A DNA stretch of 64,000 bases from positions 186,001 to 250,000 of the forward strand of contig JAMIFM010000037.1 in NCBI GenBank assembly GCA_035906255.1. The letters are read 5' to 3'. The notes under the pieces were generated by a model. That model was not told the DNA's origin. It searched no databases and was given only the letters and a program-made list of their open reading frames with translations. Each line of letters opens with the position of its first letter. The first letter of the stretch is position 1. Origin of the DNA: SB11 sp035906255 (lineage in GTDB: Bacteria > Bacteroidota > Bacteroidia > UBA8524). This document shows, in pieces, positions 50,792 through 58,865 of this stretch. The position numbers and the translations under genes were made by a program.

Positions 50792-51997
50792 TTAGCGATT
50801 TAAATATGCTTGAAATTGCTGAATGATTGAGTTCATGACCAATGCTTCAGCCTCTGATAATGAGGTCCCTATGCTTGCAATGATCAGATTATAGTCTGAA
50901 TAATACGTTGGGGTGGTTGTTGTTTTACGGGCAAGTAACGATATAGATACTAAAGGGGTTGATGTGCTTATTGTTGTGCTTGTGAAGATTTTAGAGGAAT
51001 TTTTGTGACCATTAGCTAAGTTTTGAGCAGATCTACTTCCGAGGTAATATCCATGAGATGTATTATTTAAACCCGTTGAAGCAATATTTTGGTTTATGGA
51101 AGCTTGAAAAGTATTATCGTTATATGGTAAAATTTGAGCAACAGGCCCTGAACCGGCACATCCTATTGCACATTTAGTTCCTACAGTTACATTATTCCTT
51201 ACATAAGCCGACATATGGAAGTTATCTTTGTTTTCCGGGGCAATAATGTAGCCGGTATCACCATAACCGGTTATTCCATCACCTGTTATTCCGGTTGCGT
51301 TGTGTGTTACTCCGGTTGCACTCCATGTTATTTTATATAGTGAAGGATTTTTAAGGTTTATGCTGTGTCTGCCTGCTGTTCCACCCACAAATGGGTAGAT
51401 GGCGTGCATTTTATTCCAAAGTCCGTTTTCTTTTAATTGAGTCACCAAATAAGTAATGGCAAATATTTGTGCTTCATCATCAATGCCTGTTGCTGTAAAA
51501 AAAGCAGTAATATCTGCATCGGGTTGTGTAAACGGAATCTGACAATAATTATAGTCGAACATAAATTCTAACGATACATTCATTATATGTCCCGTGAACT
51601 CGCTATCCCATTTTTCAGTAAAAGGGTGCAGATTGCTTTGTCTTGATAGCGACCATGTATATTCCTCGTCATTTAGTTTTGAGAGAACATCTAAGCAAAT
51701 GAGCAGTGTGTCGCTTTCAACTTCCAACTCGTTGCTTTCGCCTTTCTTTACTAAATCACCTACAATAATCTCGAAGTCATAAAAAAGGCTACCCTCAGTT
51801 ACTCTTGCTATTATAGGAGTAACCCACATAAAAGGCTGTTTTATCGGATGGACAAGCCCAATTGTCGTGCCGTCGTCTTTGGTCAAGGCTGTTTCCAGCT
51901 CCCATTTGTCGCCGTAGCCAAAACCACGAATCTGTAAATGGCTTTCAGCCAGTTGTCTTAGCTGTGTTATTACCTGGTTTTTTGTTTGAAATTGCAT
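50792..51997 (-). CDS. Phage structural protein, probable tail or adaptor protein
   Basis: Protein of 401 residues. The N-terminal half (about 1-160) is a compact mixed domain (LRQLAESHLQIRGFGYGDKW, then VTPIIARVTEG and VGDLVKKGESNEL) typical of small tail-completion proteins in phages of Bacteroidota. The C-terminal half (about 175-400) is Thr/Ser/Gly-rich with strand-like repeats (TWSATGVTHNATGITGDGI) and ends in a helical cap, suggesting a LamG-like or receptor-binding fold. It lies within the phage cassette. The family is not firmly known; a fibre-like role is inference. Confidence 0.62.
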   Translation of the reverse strand: MQFQTKNQVITQLRQLAESHLQIRGFGYGDKWELETALTKDDGTTIGLVHPIKQPFMWVTPIIARVTEGSLFYDFEIIVGDLVKKGESNELEVESDTLLICLDVLSKLNDEEYTWSLSRQSNLHPFTEKWDSEFTGHIMNVSLEFMFDYNYCQIPFTQPDADITAFFTATGIDDEAQIFAITYLVTQLKENGLWNKMHAIYPFVGGTAGRHSINLKNPSLYKITWSATGVTHNATGITGDGITGYGDTGYIIAPENKDNFHMSAYVRNNVTVGTKCAIGCAGSGPVAQILPYNDNTFQASINQNIASTGLNNTSHGYYLGSRSAQNLANGHKNSSKIFTSTTISTSTPLVSISLLARKTTTTPTYYSDYNLIIASIGTSLSEAEALVMNSIIQQFQAYLNR

Positions 51998-52064
51998 CGT
52001 CTTTCTTTTTTATGTATTCAAGTAATTTTTCTACGTTTTGCTTCTTAATTTTCTTTCCGTTCAT
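51945..52064 (-). CDS. Small basic protein in the phage cassette
   Basis: Possible 39-residue protein from the ATG at 52064 (MNGKKIKKQNVEKLLEYIKK), helical and strongly basic, closing the gap between the connector-like gene and the 401-residue gene. Its 3' end overlaps the start of the latter by 53 bases in another frame, which is a large overlap and lowers confidence. It would otherwise leave 69 empty bases in a very compact cassette. Confidence 0.4.
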   Translation of the reverse strand: MNGKKIKKQNVEKLLEYIKKKDDAISNKKPGNNTAKTTG

Positions 52065-52066
52065 AA

Positions 52067-52642
52067 TTAATCACAGCAATCAAGTTCTCCTTTATCTATG
52101 GGTAAAGTGGTAGAGAATGAATTACCCCTTACATTACCCAAAAACAGTCCTGTGTTATATGTATTGGTTTTTGGCCGAATAGAATCAATTGTAGTGTTTC
52201 CGCCCAACCATAAAGGATACTTTGCTTGATGTTGCTGCAAGTATTTTACAATGCGTTTTGCATACCACTCGGCATGGTTTAGATAGTAATTTTTGATTTG
52301 ACTCAGTTGCTCCGGTGCAGTGGTATTGCTGTTTTCACTGTTTTTTGTCACGATGGATTTATTCATAAACTTGTACGTGAGTGGCAGGCATAATTCGGCC
52401 ATGCAGTAATGTTTTATTGCAGGTTGCAGGTAATCGTTAAGCAATGTTTGATTAAGCGCAGTAACGGTACCAGCTTTTACCTGAGTTTTTAACTCGGTAT
52501 ATAATGATGTGCCGATAATCGTTTGTATGTATATATCCTGCACCATAAGTATGGTGGGAGATATTAGTTTATTATCCGTATTTTCATTAATCACGGTATC
52601 TTCTTTCAGCCTATCAGCGGATAAAAAATATACTTGTTCCAT
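52067..52642 (-). CDS. Head-tail connector/adaptor-like phage protein
   Basis: Protein of 191 residues, mostly helical, with the plan of connector or ring proteins from Bacteroidota phages: an N-terminal strand and helix (FLSADRLKEDTVINENTD), ISPTILMVQDIYIQTIIGT near residue 30, then DYLQPAIKHYCMAELCLPL near 70. The same residues (a QD.YIQ.IIGT block, then DYxxPAxxxYxxxEL) are the conserved core I associate with such adaptor proteins. It lies directly before the portal gene in transcription order after it (portal is upstream on the minus strand, 28 bases away), as expected for a portal-adaptor pair. The ATG at 52642 is the first in frame. Confidence 0.65.
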   Translation of the reverse strand: MEQVYFLSADRLKEDTVINENTDNKLISPTILMVQDIYIQTIIGTSLYTELKTQVKAGTVTALNQTLLNDYLQPAIKHYCMAELCLPLTYKFMNKSIVTKNSENSNTTAPEQLSQIKNYYLNHAEWYAKRIVKYLQQHQAKYPLWLGGNTTIDSIRPKTNTYNTGLFLGNVRGNSFSTTLPIDKGELDCCD

Positions 52643-52670
52643 AAGTGTTTGCGAATTGATAATGTAAATT

Positions 52671-53936
52671 TTAAATAACCGTGTTGAATTCAGGAGTTAT
52701 AGGTTCATGAACTGTGACGGGGAAACCTTTTTGTGCCAAATAGCGGCGTTTTTCATCTAACGTCAACACTTCGCTAATGTCCTGCTCGCTTAATAGCATT
52801 CCCAAACCGATAGGTTCTGTTGGCATAAGGCATAGAGGGGTATTGATACCGTTAGTTTCTGCAAGATTTTTAAGCAAATGCTCAATGGTTTGTCGGCGTT
52901 TATTAATGTAAGTATTCTGGAATAATTCATAAGCCTCCCTTAGTTCGTTTCGACCTCCTAACTGACCGGGTGCTCTAACTCCAAACAACATTGGGCTTGT
53001 AACCTTATGCCCCACAAAAATGGTATCCATTACAGTTTGTTTCAGTTGCTCATATTGTTTGTCAAGTTCGTTGGGTCGGAGTTGCACTATTTGTGGGGTA
53101 TTTTCAATACCATCAGTAAAGTAAAGGATTATTTCACCTGCATTATCGGTTCCGGCCACTTTGCGTTTTACCTGACGCTCAATGGTATTTTGCTCATCTT
53201 CGGTTGGAATACCATTTGTAAAAGTGAGCATTGTTCCCGCAGAAAAGCCTGTTTTTATATTGTTTAAATGAAAATTGCTGATTTCTATTTCGGTTTCAAT
53301 TGCGGCGTTACAGCCTAAATAACCCGGCAAAGGATACACCTTCATTTGTGGGTTGTATTCACGGAAGTACAAGATGCTTTCGCGTTGTGGTATATTAATG
53401 TCAAAAGCAGGGAGGCTTCTTAAATCTTCAGGCTGGCGAGTGCTACCCGCAAACTTATTAGTGAGAGATTGTTGTTCAGTCCATTGTTTTGAGGTATAAA
53501 TTACCGAAGCATCTTCATTAATCCGACAATTTGTCCAATCTACATGGTACATTTCGCTGATTTTGCCTGTAACAATATTCTGATATATCTTCACTGCAAA
53601 CCCGTTAAATAATTCATAGTCTAAAATCAATTTTTCGAGCAGTTGATTTAGCGACTCAAAGCGGTTTGCTCTGTGAATAAACTGTTGCAGCTTGGCTGCA
53701 TCAGTGCTTGTTTGCTTGTTTGGCGTTTCAATTCCCTTGCCAAAAATGTAATCTTTTTTACAGTTGATAATGGCTTGATGGGTGGGCGATCCATTAAAAA
53801 GGTTTATCAAATAATCGGGGTAATCGTTGGCCTCGCCATAATTAATCCAGTCGAAGCGGCGGCTTTCTTTAAAACTTGGTGGTTTATGCCAAGTGGGCAC
53901 CTGTAAAGTTGTAAAGTAGTGTTTTTGCTTATCCAT
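52671..53936 (-). CDS. Phage portal protein
   Basis: Portal-like protein of 421 residues, which would form the ring at the DNA-entry vertex of a phage head. Evidence is the order of the portal fold: an N-terminal wing (AIINCKKDYIFGKGIE), a central clip region with FYREYNPQMKVY-like strands (SILYFREYNP) and a long stem helix, followed by the wall motif GFSAGTMLTFTNG and KVTSPMLFGVRAPGQLGG. These resemble PBSX/HK97-type portals of phages infecting Bacteroidota. It is the second gene of a minus-strand six-gene cassette. No terminase or major capsid gene is adjacent, which is odd for a working phage. The start at 53936 overlaps the previous gene by 8 bases. Confidence 0.78.
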   Translation of the reverse strand: MDKQKHYFTTLQVPTWHKPPSFKESRRFDWINYGEANDYPDYLINLFNGSPTHQAIINCKKDYIFGKGIETPNKQTSTDAAKLQQFIHRANRFESLNQLLEKLILDYELFNGFAVKIYQNIVTGKISEMYHVDWTNCRINEDASVIYTSKQWTEQQSLTNKFAGSTRQPEDLRSLPAFDINIPQRESILYFREYNPQMKVYPLPGYLGCNAAIETEIEISNFHLNNIKTGFSAGTMLTFTNGIPTEDEQNTIERQVKRKVAGTDNAGEIILYFTDGIENTPQIVQLRPNELDKQYEQLKQTVMDTIFVGHKVTSPMLFGVRAPGQLGGRNELREAYELFQNTYINKRRQTIEHLLKNLAETNGINTPLCLMPTEPIGLGMLLSEQDISEVLTLDEKRRYLAQKGFPVTVHEPITPEFNTVI

Positions 53937-54324
53937 TGTATATAAATGCGTTAGAGGGTTGGTTGTTATAGGTATAAGTAGTTTCGGCAGTACCCACTAT
54001 GTAGGCTATGCCGGTTTCAACTAATTCGTTGGCATTGGCAGTCACAAGATTAGTTGTGGTATCTTGTGCATATACATTGTATTCCCAAAAGCCTGAGGGT
54101 GTAAGTTCTACTTGGGCCAATAGCGGATTTGGATTGGCAATTTCAACAATCTCAAAACTATTAAACCGTTCAGGATAATCGGAAGTATCGGCTGCGATAC
54201 AAGTAACACTTTCGTTAGTTTGCGAATTGCAAAACTCAAAAAGGTATTTTGGGTTGGGCAGGGTGGTTCTTTCCTTCAGCGTGAAGATAACCAGATTGTT
54301 GGTGCCTTTATTTATCAGTATCAT
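53929..54324 (-). CDS. Phage-cassette protein of unknown function
   Basis: Protein of 131 residues, first gene of the cassette, beta-rich (LVIFTLKERTTLPNPKYLFEF reduced to shorter strands: VIFTLKERT, YLFEFCN, AQVELTPSGFWEYNVY and TGIAYIVGT). Similar small beta-sandwich proteins precede portal genes in Bacteroidota phages and may be head-fibre or tail-chaperone proteins; the family is not recognised. The start codon is preceded immediately by a run of G residues that can pair with an upstream C run (54325-54345). The 3' end overlaps the portal start by 8 bases, so the two are coupled. Confidence 0.6.
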   Translation of the reverse strand: MILINKGTNNLVIFTLKERTTLPNPKYLFEFCNSQTNESVTCIAADTSDYPERFNSFEIVEIANPNPLLAQVELTPSGFWEYNVYAQDTTTNLVTANANELVETGIAYIVGTAETTYTYNNQPSNAFIYNG

Positions 54325-54345
54325 CCCCCTTTAATTGGCAGGGGG
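54325..54345. repeat. Hairpin covering the start region of the phage cassette
   Basis: Stem CCCCCT (54325-54330) with AGGGGG (54340-54345) and a nine-base loop, immediately upstream of the cassette's first ATG (54322-54324). On the mRNA the G run next to the start codon would be paired. It resembles the G/C-run repeats at 38114 and 62866 and may be a mobile palindromic repeat rather than a control element. Confidence 0.45.
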
Positions 54346-54493
54346 TAATTTTGTTTCAAAAAGTTTACGGAGCGGTATAAAATTACCTCTTTTAGCGTTT
54401 ACTTTCGTAGTGTTTGTAAGGATTAAGCGCAGGTGAGTTTGTATGAATACACAAAATAGAGTATTATTACACCATTAACCACAAATTAACCCA

Positions 54494-55048
54494 ATGATAG
54501 TTTTATTAGCCATTGTATTATTAGCTATTTTATTTTTTGTAATACGTATTTACAACGAGTTAGTGAAAGAGCGTGTTTTGGTACAAGAAGGCCAAAGCTC
54601 TATGGGGGTTCATTTACAACAACGCCTTGATTTGATCCCTAACCTTGTTGAAACAGTAAAGGGTTATGCTTCACACGAAAAAGATATTTTGAAAGAGATA
54701 GCTATGTGGCACAGTAAGGGCATTGCTGCGGTTGGTAAAAAGGAACAGGGTGAAGTAGCGATAGGCCTGAGTTCGGCATTGCGGAATGTGTTTGCTATTT
54801 CGCAAAATTATCCTGAGTTACAGGCCAATGAGCATTTTAAGGAACTAACAGAGACATTAAAAGATATTGAAAGTAAAATAAATGATTCACGCAGGTACTA
54901 TAATGGGACTGTGAGGGAGTATAATCAATCCATTGCCGTTTTTCCAAAAGTGATGATAGCCGGTATGTTTGGTTTTAAGGCAGAGGTGTTTTTTACTGAA
55001 GATCCCGAAGCCAAAAAAGCCCCCAAGGTTAGCTTTAAAGAGGATTAA
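54494..55048 (+). CDS. LemA-family protein
   Basis: Membrane-anchored LemA protein of 184 residues. One N-terminal helix (about 1-20) is followed by the helical LemA domain: the motif LDLIPNLVETVKGYASHEKD near residue 45, EIAMWHSKG and the long helices RNVFAISQNYPELQANEHFKEL and RRYYNGTVREYNQ. The N-terminus is probably outside and the C-terminal domain in the periplasm or cytoplasm depending on orientation. LemA proteins in bacteria have been linked to membrane-protein sorting or stress; no activity is established. The stop is 7 bases before the DUF2207 gene, the usual partner of LemA. Confidence 0.9.
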   Translation: MIVLLAIVLLAILFFVIRIYNELVKERVLVQEGQSSMGVHLQQRLDLIPNLVETVKGYASHEKDILKEIAMWHSKGIAAVGKKEQGEVAIGLSSALRNVFAISQNYPELQANEHFKELTETLKDIESKINDSRRYYNGTVREYNQSIAVFPKVMIAGMFGFKAEVFFTEDPEAKKAPKVSFKED

Positions 55049-55055
55049 TAATAGA

Positions 55056-57374
55056 ATGAGAATATTATTTTTTCTGTTTTTGTTTATAGGTTTAACAGGG
55101 TCTACATGGGGGCAAAATATAAAGTACAAGGTAAAGGACAGAAAGGATATACCTGTTAGTGATAAAGAAATTGACAGCATAATAAATGCAAGTGTAATTA
55201 AGTTTATAGCTGAGATTGGGGAATCTACACATGATAAGGAACAGTTAAAAATATATTTTAAATCCAATAAAGATAATTTCAGTAAAGAGGTATGGGAAGT
55301 GGTAGTGCCGTCAATAGCTGTTGGGCTTAGCAATTATAAAACTTCAAAAAAGGCTAAAGAGAAAGAAATTCAAGTAATTACAAAATATTTGGCTGAGGCA
55401 ACCATCGATAAGATGGTTATTATTAAAGATAGCTTAGCAGCAAACGTATCCGAAGATAAGATAAGCGCGTTCCGTAGTAGTTTTTATATAAACAGTGATG
55501 GTAGAATGAGAGTGGTTGAAACCATTACTATTCAAAATGGGGAAACGGGAACAATTAATAAAGGAATTATAAGATATATCCCTGAAAAATATACCATTGG
55601 ATATGGGCTTAATTTCGATATGTTAGTTAAGATAGACAGTGTTTTATTAGATAATTCAGCTGTTATATTTAATGAAGAATTTAGCCCGGGAAATAGAGTA
55701 CTATATATCGGTAATCCCGATGTTGATTTGTCTTTTGGTACACATGTTTATAAGATTATTTATACCGTAAGCCGTCCTTTTGCATACGGTGACGGATATG
55801 ATGAACTGTACTGGAATGTAAATGGGAATGGCTGGGAGTTTGATATTGACAGTATAAGTTGTGTCGTTAACTTCCCTGACGGCGCAACGGTTAACTCTTT
55901 TTCTTGCTATACAGGTAAATACGGAGATACAGCAAAAGATTGCAACGGTATGTTTGATGAAAAAACTTCCCGCCTTGTTTTTTCATCAAACGTAAAAATG
56001 CTAAAGAATGAGGGATTAACAATTGCTTGTTCTATACCTGAAGGGATTATCAAGCGCGAATCAAATGGCTGGATAATTTTTTCATCTAATCTTGGCCCTT
56101 TTTTTATGATAGTAGCAGCGTTGTTGTTACTGATAAGAAATATAATAATTAAATATTGGAGAAAATATAAGGAATCAAATAAGGGAAAAATTAATGTTAT
56201 TCCTGAATTTTCAATACCTGATACCATTAATCCGGCATTGGCCGGATATTTATACCATAAGGGGTATGAGCCTTCGCAAACTATAGCAAGCTTGGTTAAT
56301 TTGGCAGTTAATAAGTACATTACTGTTGCTGCTGATGGAAACGCTGATGGCAGCTATTTAATCTCTGCAACCGATAAAGTATTTTCTTCAGATAAGGAAA
56401 GAGAACTTATGTTTTCAGATGATGCAGAAATACTGGTTAGCGGCCATATAAAGCCCGGTGCAGCTAATGCAGAAATGGCTTATTTTGATAGGCAGGTTCA
56501 GTGGTATTGTGCAAAGCAAAATAACAAAGGATTACTTTTTTCATACAAAAAGGCTGCTCAATGGTGGGGAACGGGGTTTATCTGGTTTTCGTTATTGTTG
56601 GGTATATTATTTATGTTTATGCACTACAAACCTACCGAATTAACTTTCTTGTATTTTGCAATAGGGGTTGTGTTGTGCTTTTTGGTTCAGAAATTACTTG
56701 ATTTGCGGCACACAGTATATTCAAAAACAGGCGAAGAGTTATTAAATAAGGTATTAGGGTTGCGTATGTTTTTGGTAGCTGCCGATGCGCAAAGAATGAA
56801 CAGTATTAATAAACCCAATGCTGATTTTGTGCCTGAAAAAATGTTGCCATACGCCATTGCGTTAGACTGTGTTGGTAAATGGACTGAGGCCTTTGGAAAT
56901 TCTATTCAAAAATCATTGGAGGCTGGTAGTAATGCAGCAGATACAATGGTTAATAGCATAGTATATTCTACCGGAGGATACTATACCTTGTCAAGTGGGG
57001 TAAGAAAAAGTTGGGGAGTTGATTACAGTAATTTTTATGAAAGACGCTTGCGTGAGATAACCGAAGAAATTAAAGCTACTAATGGAGGTGCTGATGAAAG
57101 TAGTGTTAAAAAGCAGGCACTTACAATATTTAGGCATAGTAATGACAAAGCAGCTGCTGAGATGCTTAAAAAAAGAGTAGCTGAGCTTCAGCAGTTGGTT
57201 AGTATAAAGGAAGAAGCCAAGCGAAATGCTGCACGGAAAAACAGTGCCTCTACGTCATCAACATCATCTACTTATAAAACATCCTCCAAATCATCCTCAA
57301 AATCGGGCAGTTCTTCACGCGGCTCAGGCTATAGCGGAGGCGGGCGTGGTGGCGGAGGCGGTGGAGGGTGGTAG
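55056..57374 (+). CDS. DUF2207 membrane protein, LemA partner
   Basis: Membrane protein of 772 residues from the ATG at 55056, chosen because it begins a signal peptide (MRILFFLFLFIGLTGSTWG). An ordered extracytoplasmic part (about 120-315) holds the DUF2207 beta-sandwich (RMRVVETITI and GDGYDELYWNVNG). Membrane helices lie at about 340-365 and 500-550. A cytoplasmic helical stretch ends in a serine- and glycine-rich tail (SGGGRGGGGGGGW), typical of this family. LemA and DUF2207 are commonly adjacent and probably work together, but their role is unknown. An N-terminal extra segment of about 90 residues rich in Lys precedes the domain. Confidence 0.87.
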   Translation: MRILFFLFLFIGLTGSTWGQNIKYKVKDRKDIPVSDKEIDSIINASVIKFIAEIGESTHDKEQLKIYFKSNKDNFSKEVWEVVVPSIAVGLSNYKTSKKAKEKEIQVITKYLAEATIDKMVIIKDSLAANVSEDKISAFRSSFYINSDGRMRVVETITIQNGETGTINKGIIRYIPEKYTIGYGLNFDMLVKIDSVLLDNSAVIFNEEFSPGNRVLYIGNPDVDLSFGTHVYKIIYTVSRPFAYGDGYDELYWNVNGNGWEFDIDSISCVVNFPDGATVNSFSCYTGKYGDTAKDCNGMFDEKTSRLVFSSNVKMLKNEGLTIACSIPEGIIKRESNGWIIFSSNLGPFFMIVAALLLLIRNIIIKYWRKYKESNKGKINVIPEFSIPDTINPALAGYLYHKGYEPSQTIASLVNLAVNKYITVAADGNADGSYLISATDKVFSSDKERELMFSDDAEILVSGHIKPGAANAEMAYFDRQVQWYCAKQNNKGLLFSYKKAAQWWGTGFIWFSLLLGILFMFMHYKPTELTFLYFAIGVVLCFLVQKLLDLRHTVYSKTGEELLNKVLGLRMFLVAADAQRMNSINKPNADFVPEKMLPYAIALDCVGKWTEAFGNSIQKSLEAGSNAADTMVNSIVYSTGGYYTLSSGVRKSWGVDYSNFYERRLREITEEIKATNGGADESSVKKQALTIFRHSNDKAAAEMLKKRVAELQQLVSIKEEAKRNAARKNSASTSSTSSTYKTSSKSSSKSGSSSRGSGYSGGGRGGGGGGGW

Positions 57375-57443
57375 CTAACTCCTGATATTCATCATTTTTT
57401 GCCTGTTTATGCAGGTATAGTTTTGCGTCAAGATTTCTGAATT

Positions 57444-58829
57444 ATGACTGCAAAGAAAGAACGCACACTGGCAGAGCCGTTCCGTATAAAAATGGTGGAG
57501 CCGCTAACTATTACTACCGAGGCATATCGCAAAGAGGTATTGAAACAAGCAGGCTATAACCCGTTTTTGCTAAAATCGCACGATGTATTTATTGATTTAT
57601 TAACGGATAGCGGTACATCGGCTATGAGTGATAACCAATGGGCGGCCATGATGCGAGGGGATGAATCATATGCAGGGGCTAAAAGCTGGGAGAATTTTGA
57701 GAGTGTAGTGAAGAACCTTACGGGGATGCCTTATATATTACCTACACACCAAGGCCGTGCGGCTGAACGAATCTTATATGGTAAAATTGGAGGTAAGGGT
57801 AAGGTGTTTATCAGCAATACACATTTTGATACTACACGCGCTAACATTGAGTTTAGTGGGGCTAAGGCTATTGATTTGCCAAGCCCTGAAGCTGCCGACC
57901 CATTTATAGAAGCTCCGTTTAAAGGGGATATAGATTTGGAAGCATTAAAGGTAACCATTGCTGAATACGGCAATCAGAATATTGCAGCGGTTATTATGAC
58001 GCTTACCAATAACAGTGCAGGCGGGCAACCGGTTAGTATGGGTAATGTGCGTGAAGTGGCGGCTTTGTGCAAGCAACTTGGAATAATGCTGGTGATTGAC
58101 GGGTGCAGGATTGCAGAAAACGCATATTTCATAAAACACCGCGAGGCAGGGTTTGAAAACAAAACTTATTTAGAGATTGCTCAGGAAATATTTGTACTGG
58201 CTGATGCTTTTGTGATGAGCGCAAAAAAAGATGCGTTGGTGAATATGGGTGGTATATTAGCACTACGGGATGCGCAACTGGCACAAGACTGCACTAATTT
58301 GCTGATAATTTCAGAAGGATTTGCTACTTATGGCGGGCTGACTGGAAGGGACATGGAAGCAATAGCGGTGGGGCTGCAAGAGGTGTTTGATGCTGATTAC
58401 TTGAATTACCGCATACGTAGTACGGCATATTTGGGTGACCATTTACACAATAAAGGTATCCCTGTGGTAAGGCCGAGCGGTGGCCATGCTATTTATATCG
58501 ATGCCCAAAAGTTGTATCCGCATATTCAACAAAACGAGTTTCCCGGGCAGGCATTGGTTTGTGAGTTATACAAATACGGAGGCATACGCTGTGTGGAAGT
58601 GGGTAGTGTGATGTTTGGCAAGTATGATGAGAATAAAAAATTTATACCCGCTAGGCAAGAATTGGTACGTCTTGCAATTCCACGTCGAGTTTATACTCAA
58701 AGCCATATAGATTATGTGATTGATGTGTTTGATGATATTTTAGAAAACCGAAAAGAAGCTAAAGGGTATAAAATAACTTACGAACCTCCCTTTTTAAGGC
58801 ATTTTACGGCAAGGTTTGAAAGTGTTTAA
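57444..58829 (+). CDS. tnaA: Tryptophanase
   Basis: PLP-dependent lyase that splits tryptophan into indole, pyruvate and ammonia. 461 residues, the normal length. The cofactor lysine is Lys262 in MSAKKDALV; other signatures are FLLKSHDVFIDLLTDSGTSA, LPTHQGRAAERIL, NNSAGGQPVS and LVIDGCRIAENAYF. A histidine in the C-terminal RHFTARF matches the position occupied by His in tryptophanases but Phe in tyrosine phenol-lyases, which supports the tryptophanase call; the alternative remains possible. No tnaC-like leader or tnaB permease is seen. The 18 bases to the next gene suggest a joint transcript with the caspase-like protein. Confidence 0.9.
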   Translation: MTAKKERTLAEPFRIKMVEPLTITTEAYRKEVLKQAGYNPFLLKSHDVFIDLLTDSGTSAMSDNQWAAMMRGDESYAGAKSWENFESVVKNLTGMPYILPTHQGRAAERILYGKIGGKGKVFISNTHFDTTRANIEFSGAKAIDLPSPEAADPFIEAPFKGDIDLEALKVTIAEYGNQNIAAVIMTLTNNSAGGQPVSMGNVREVAALCKQLGIMLVIDGCRIAENAYFIKHREAGFENKTYLEIAQEIFVLADAFVMSAKKDALVNMGGILALRDAQLAQDCTNLLIISEGFATYGGLTGRDMEAIAVGLQEVFDADYLNYRIRSTAYLGDHLHNKGIPVVRPSGGHAIYIDAQKLYPHIQQNEFPGQALVCELYKYGGIRCVEVGSVMFGKYDENKKFIPARQELVRLAIPRRVYTQSHIDYVIDVFDDILENRKEAKGYKITYEPPFLRHFTARFESV

Positions 58830-58865
58830 TGCCAAAAAAACATAAAAATGATAACTTGCCTGTTG

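Noticed and set aside
50517..54324. Complete prophage
   Set aside because: No integrase, terminase, capsid, protease or attachment-site repeats are present; the cassette covers under 4 kb.
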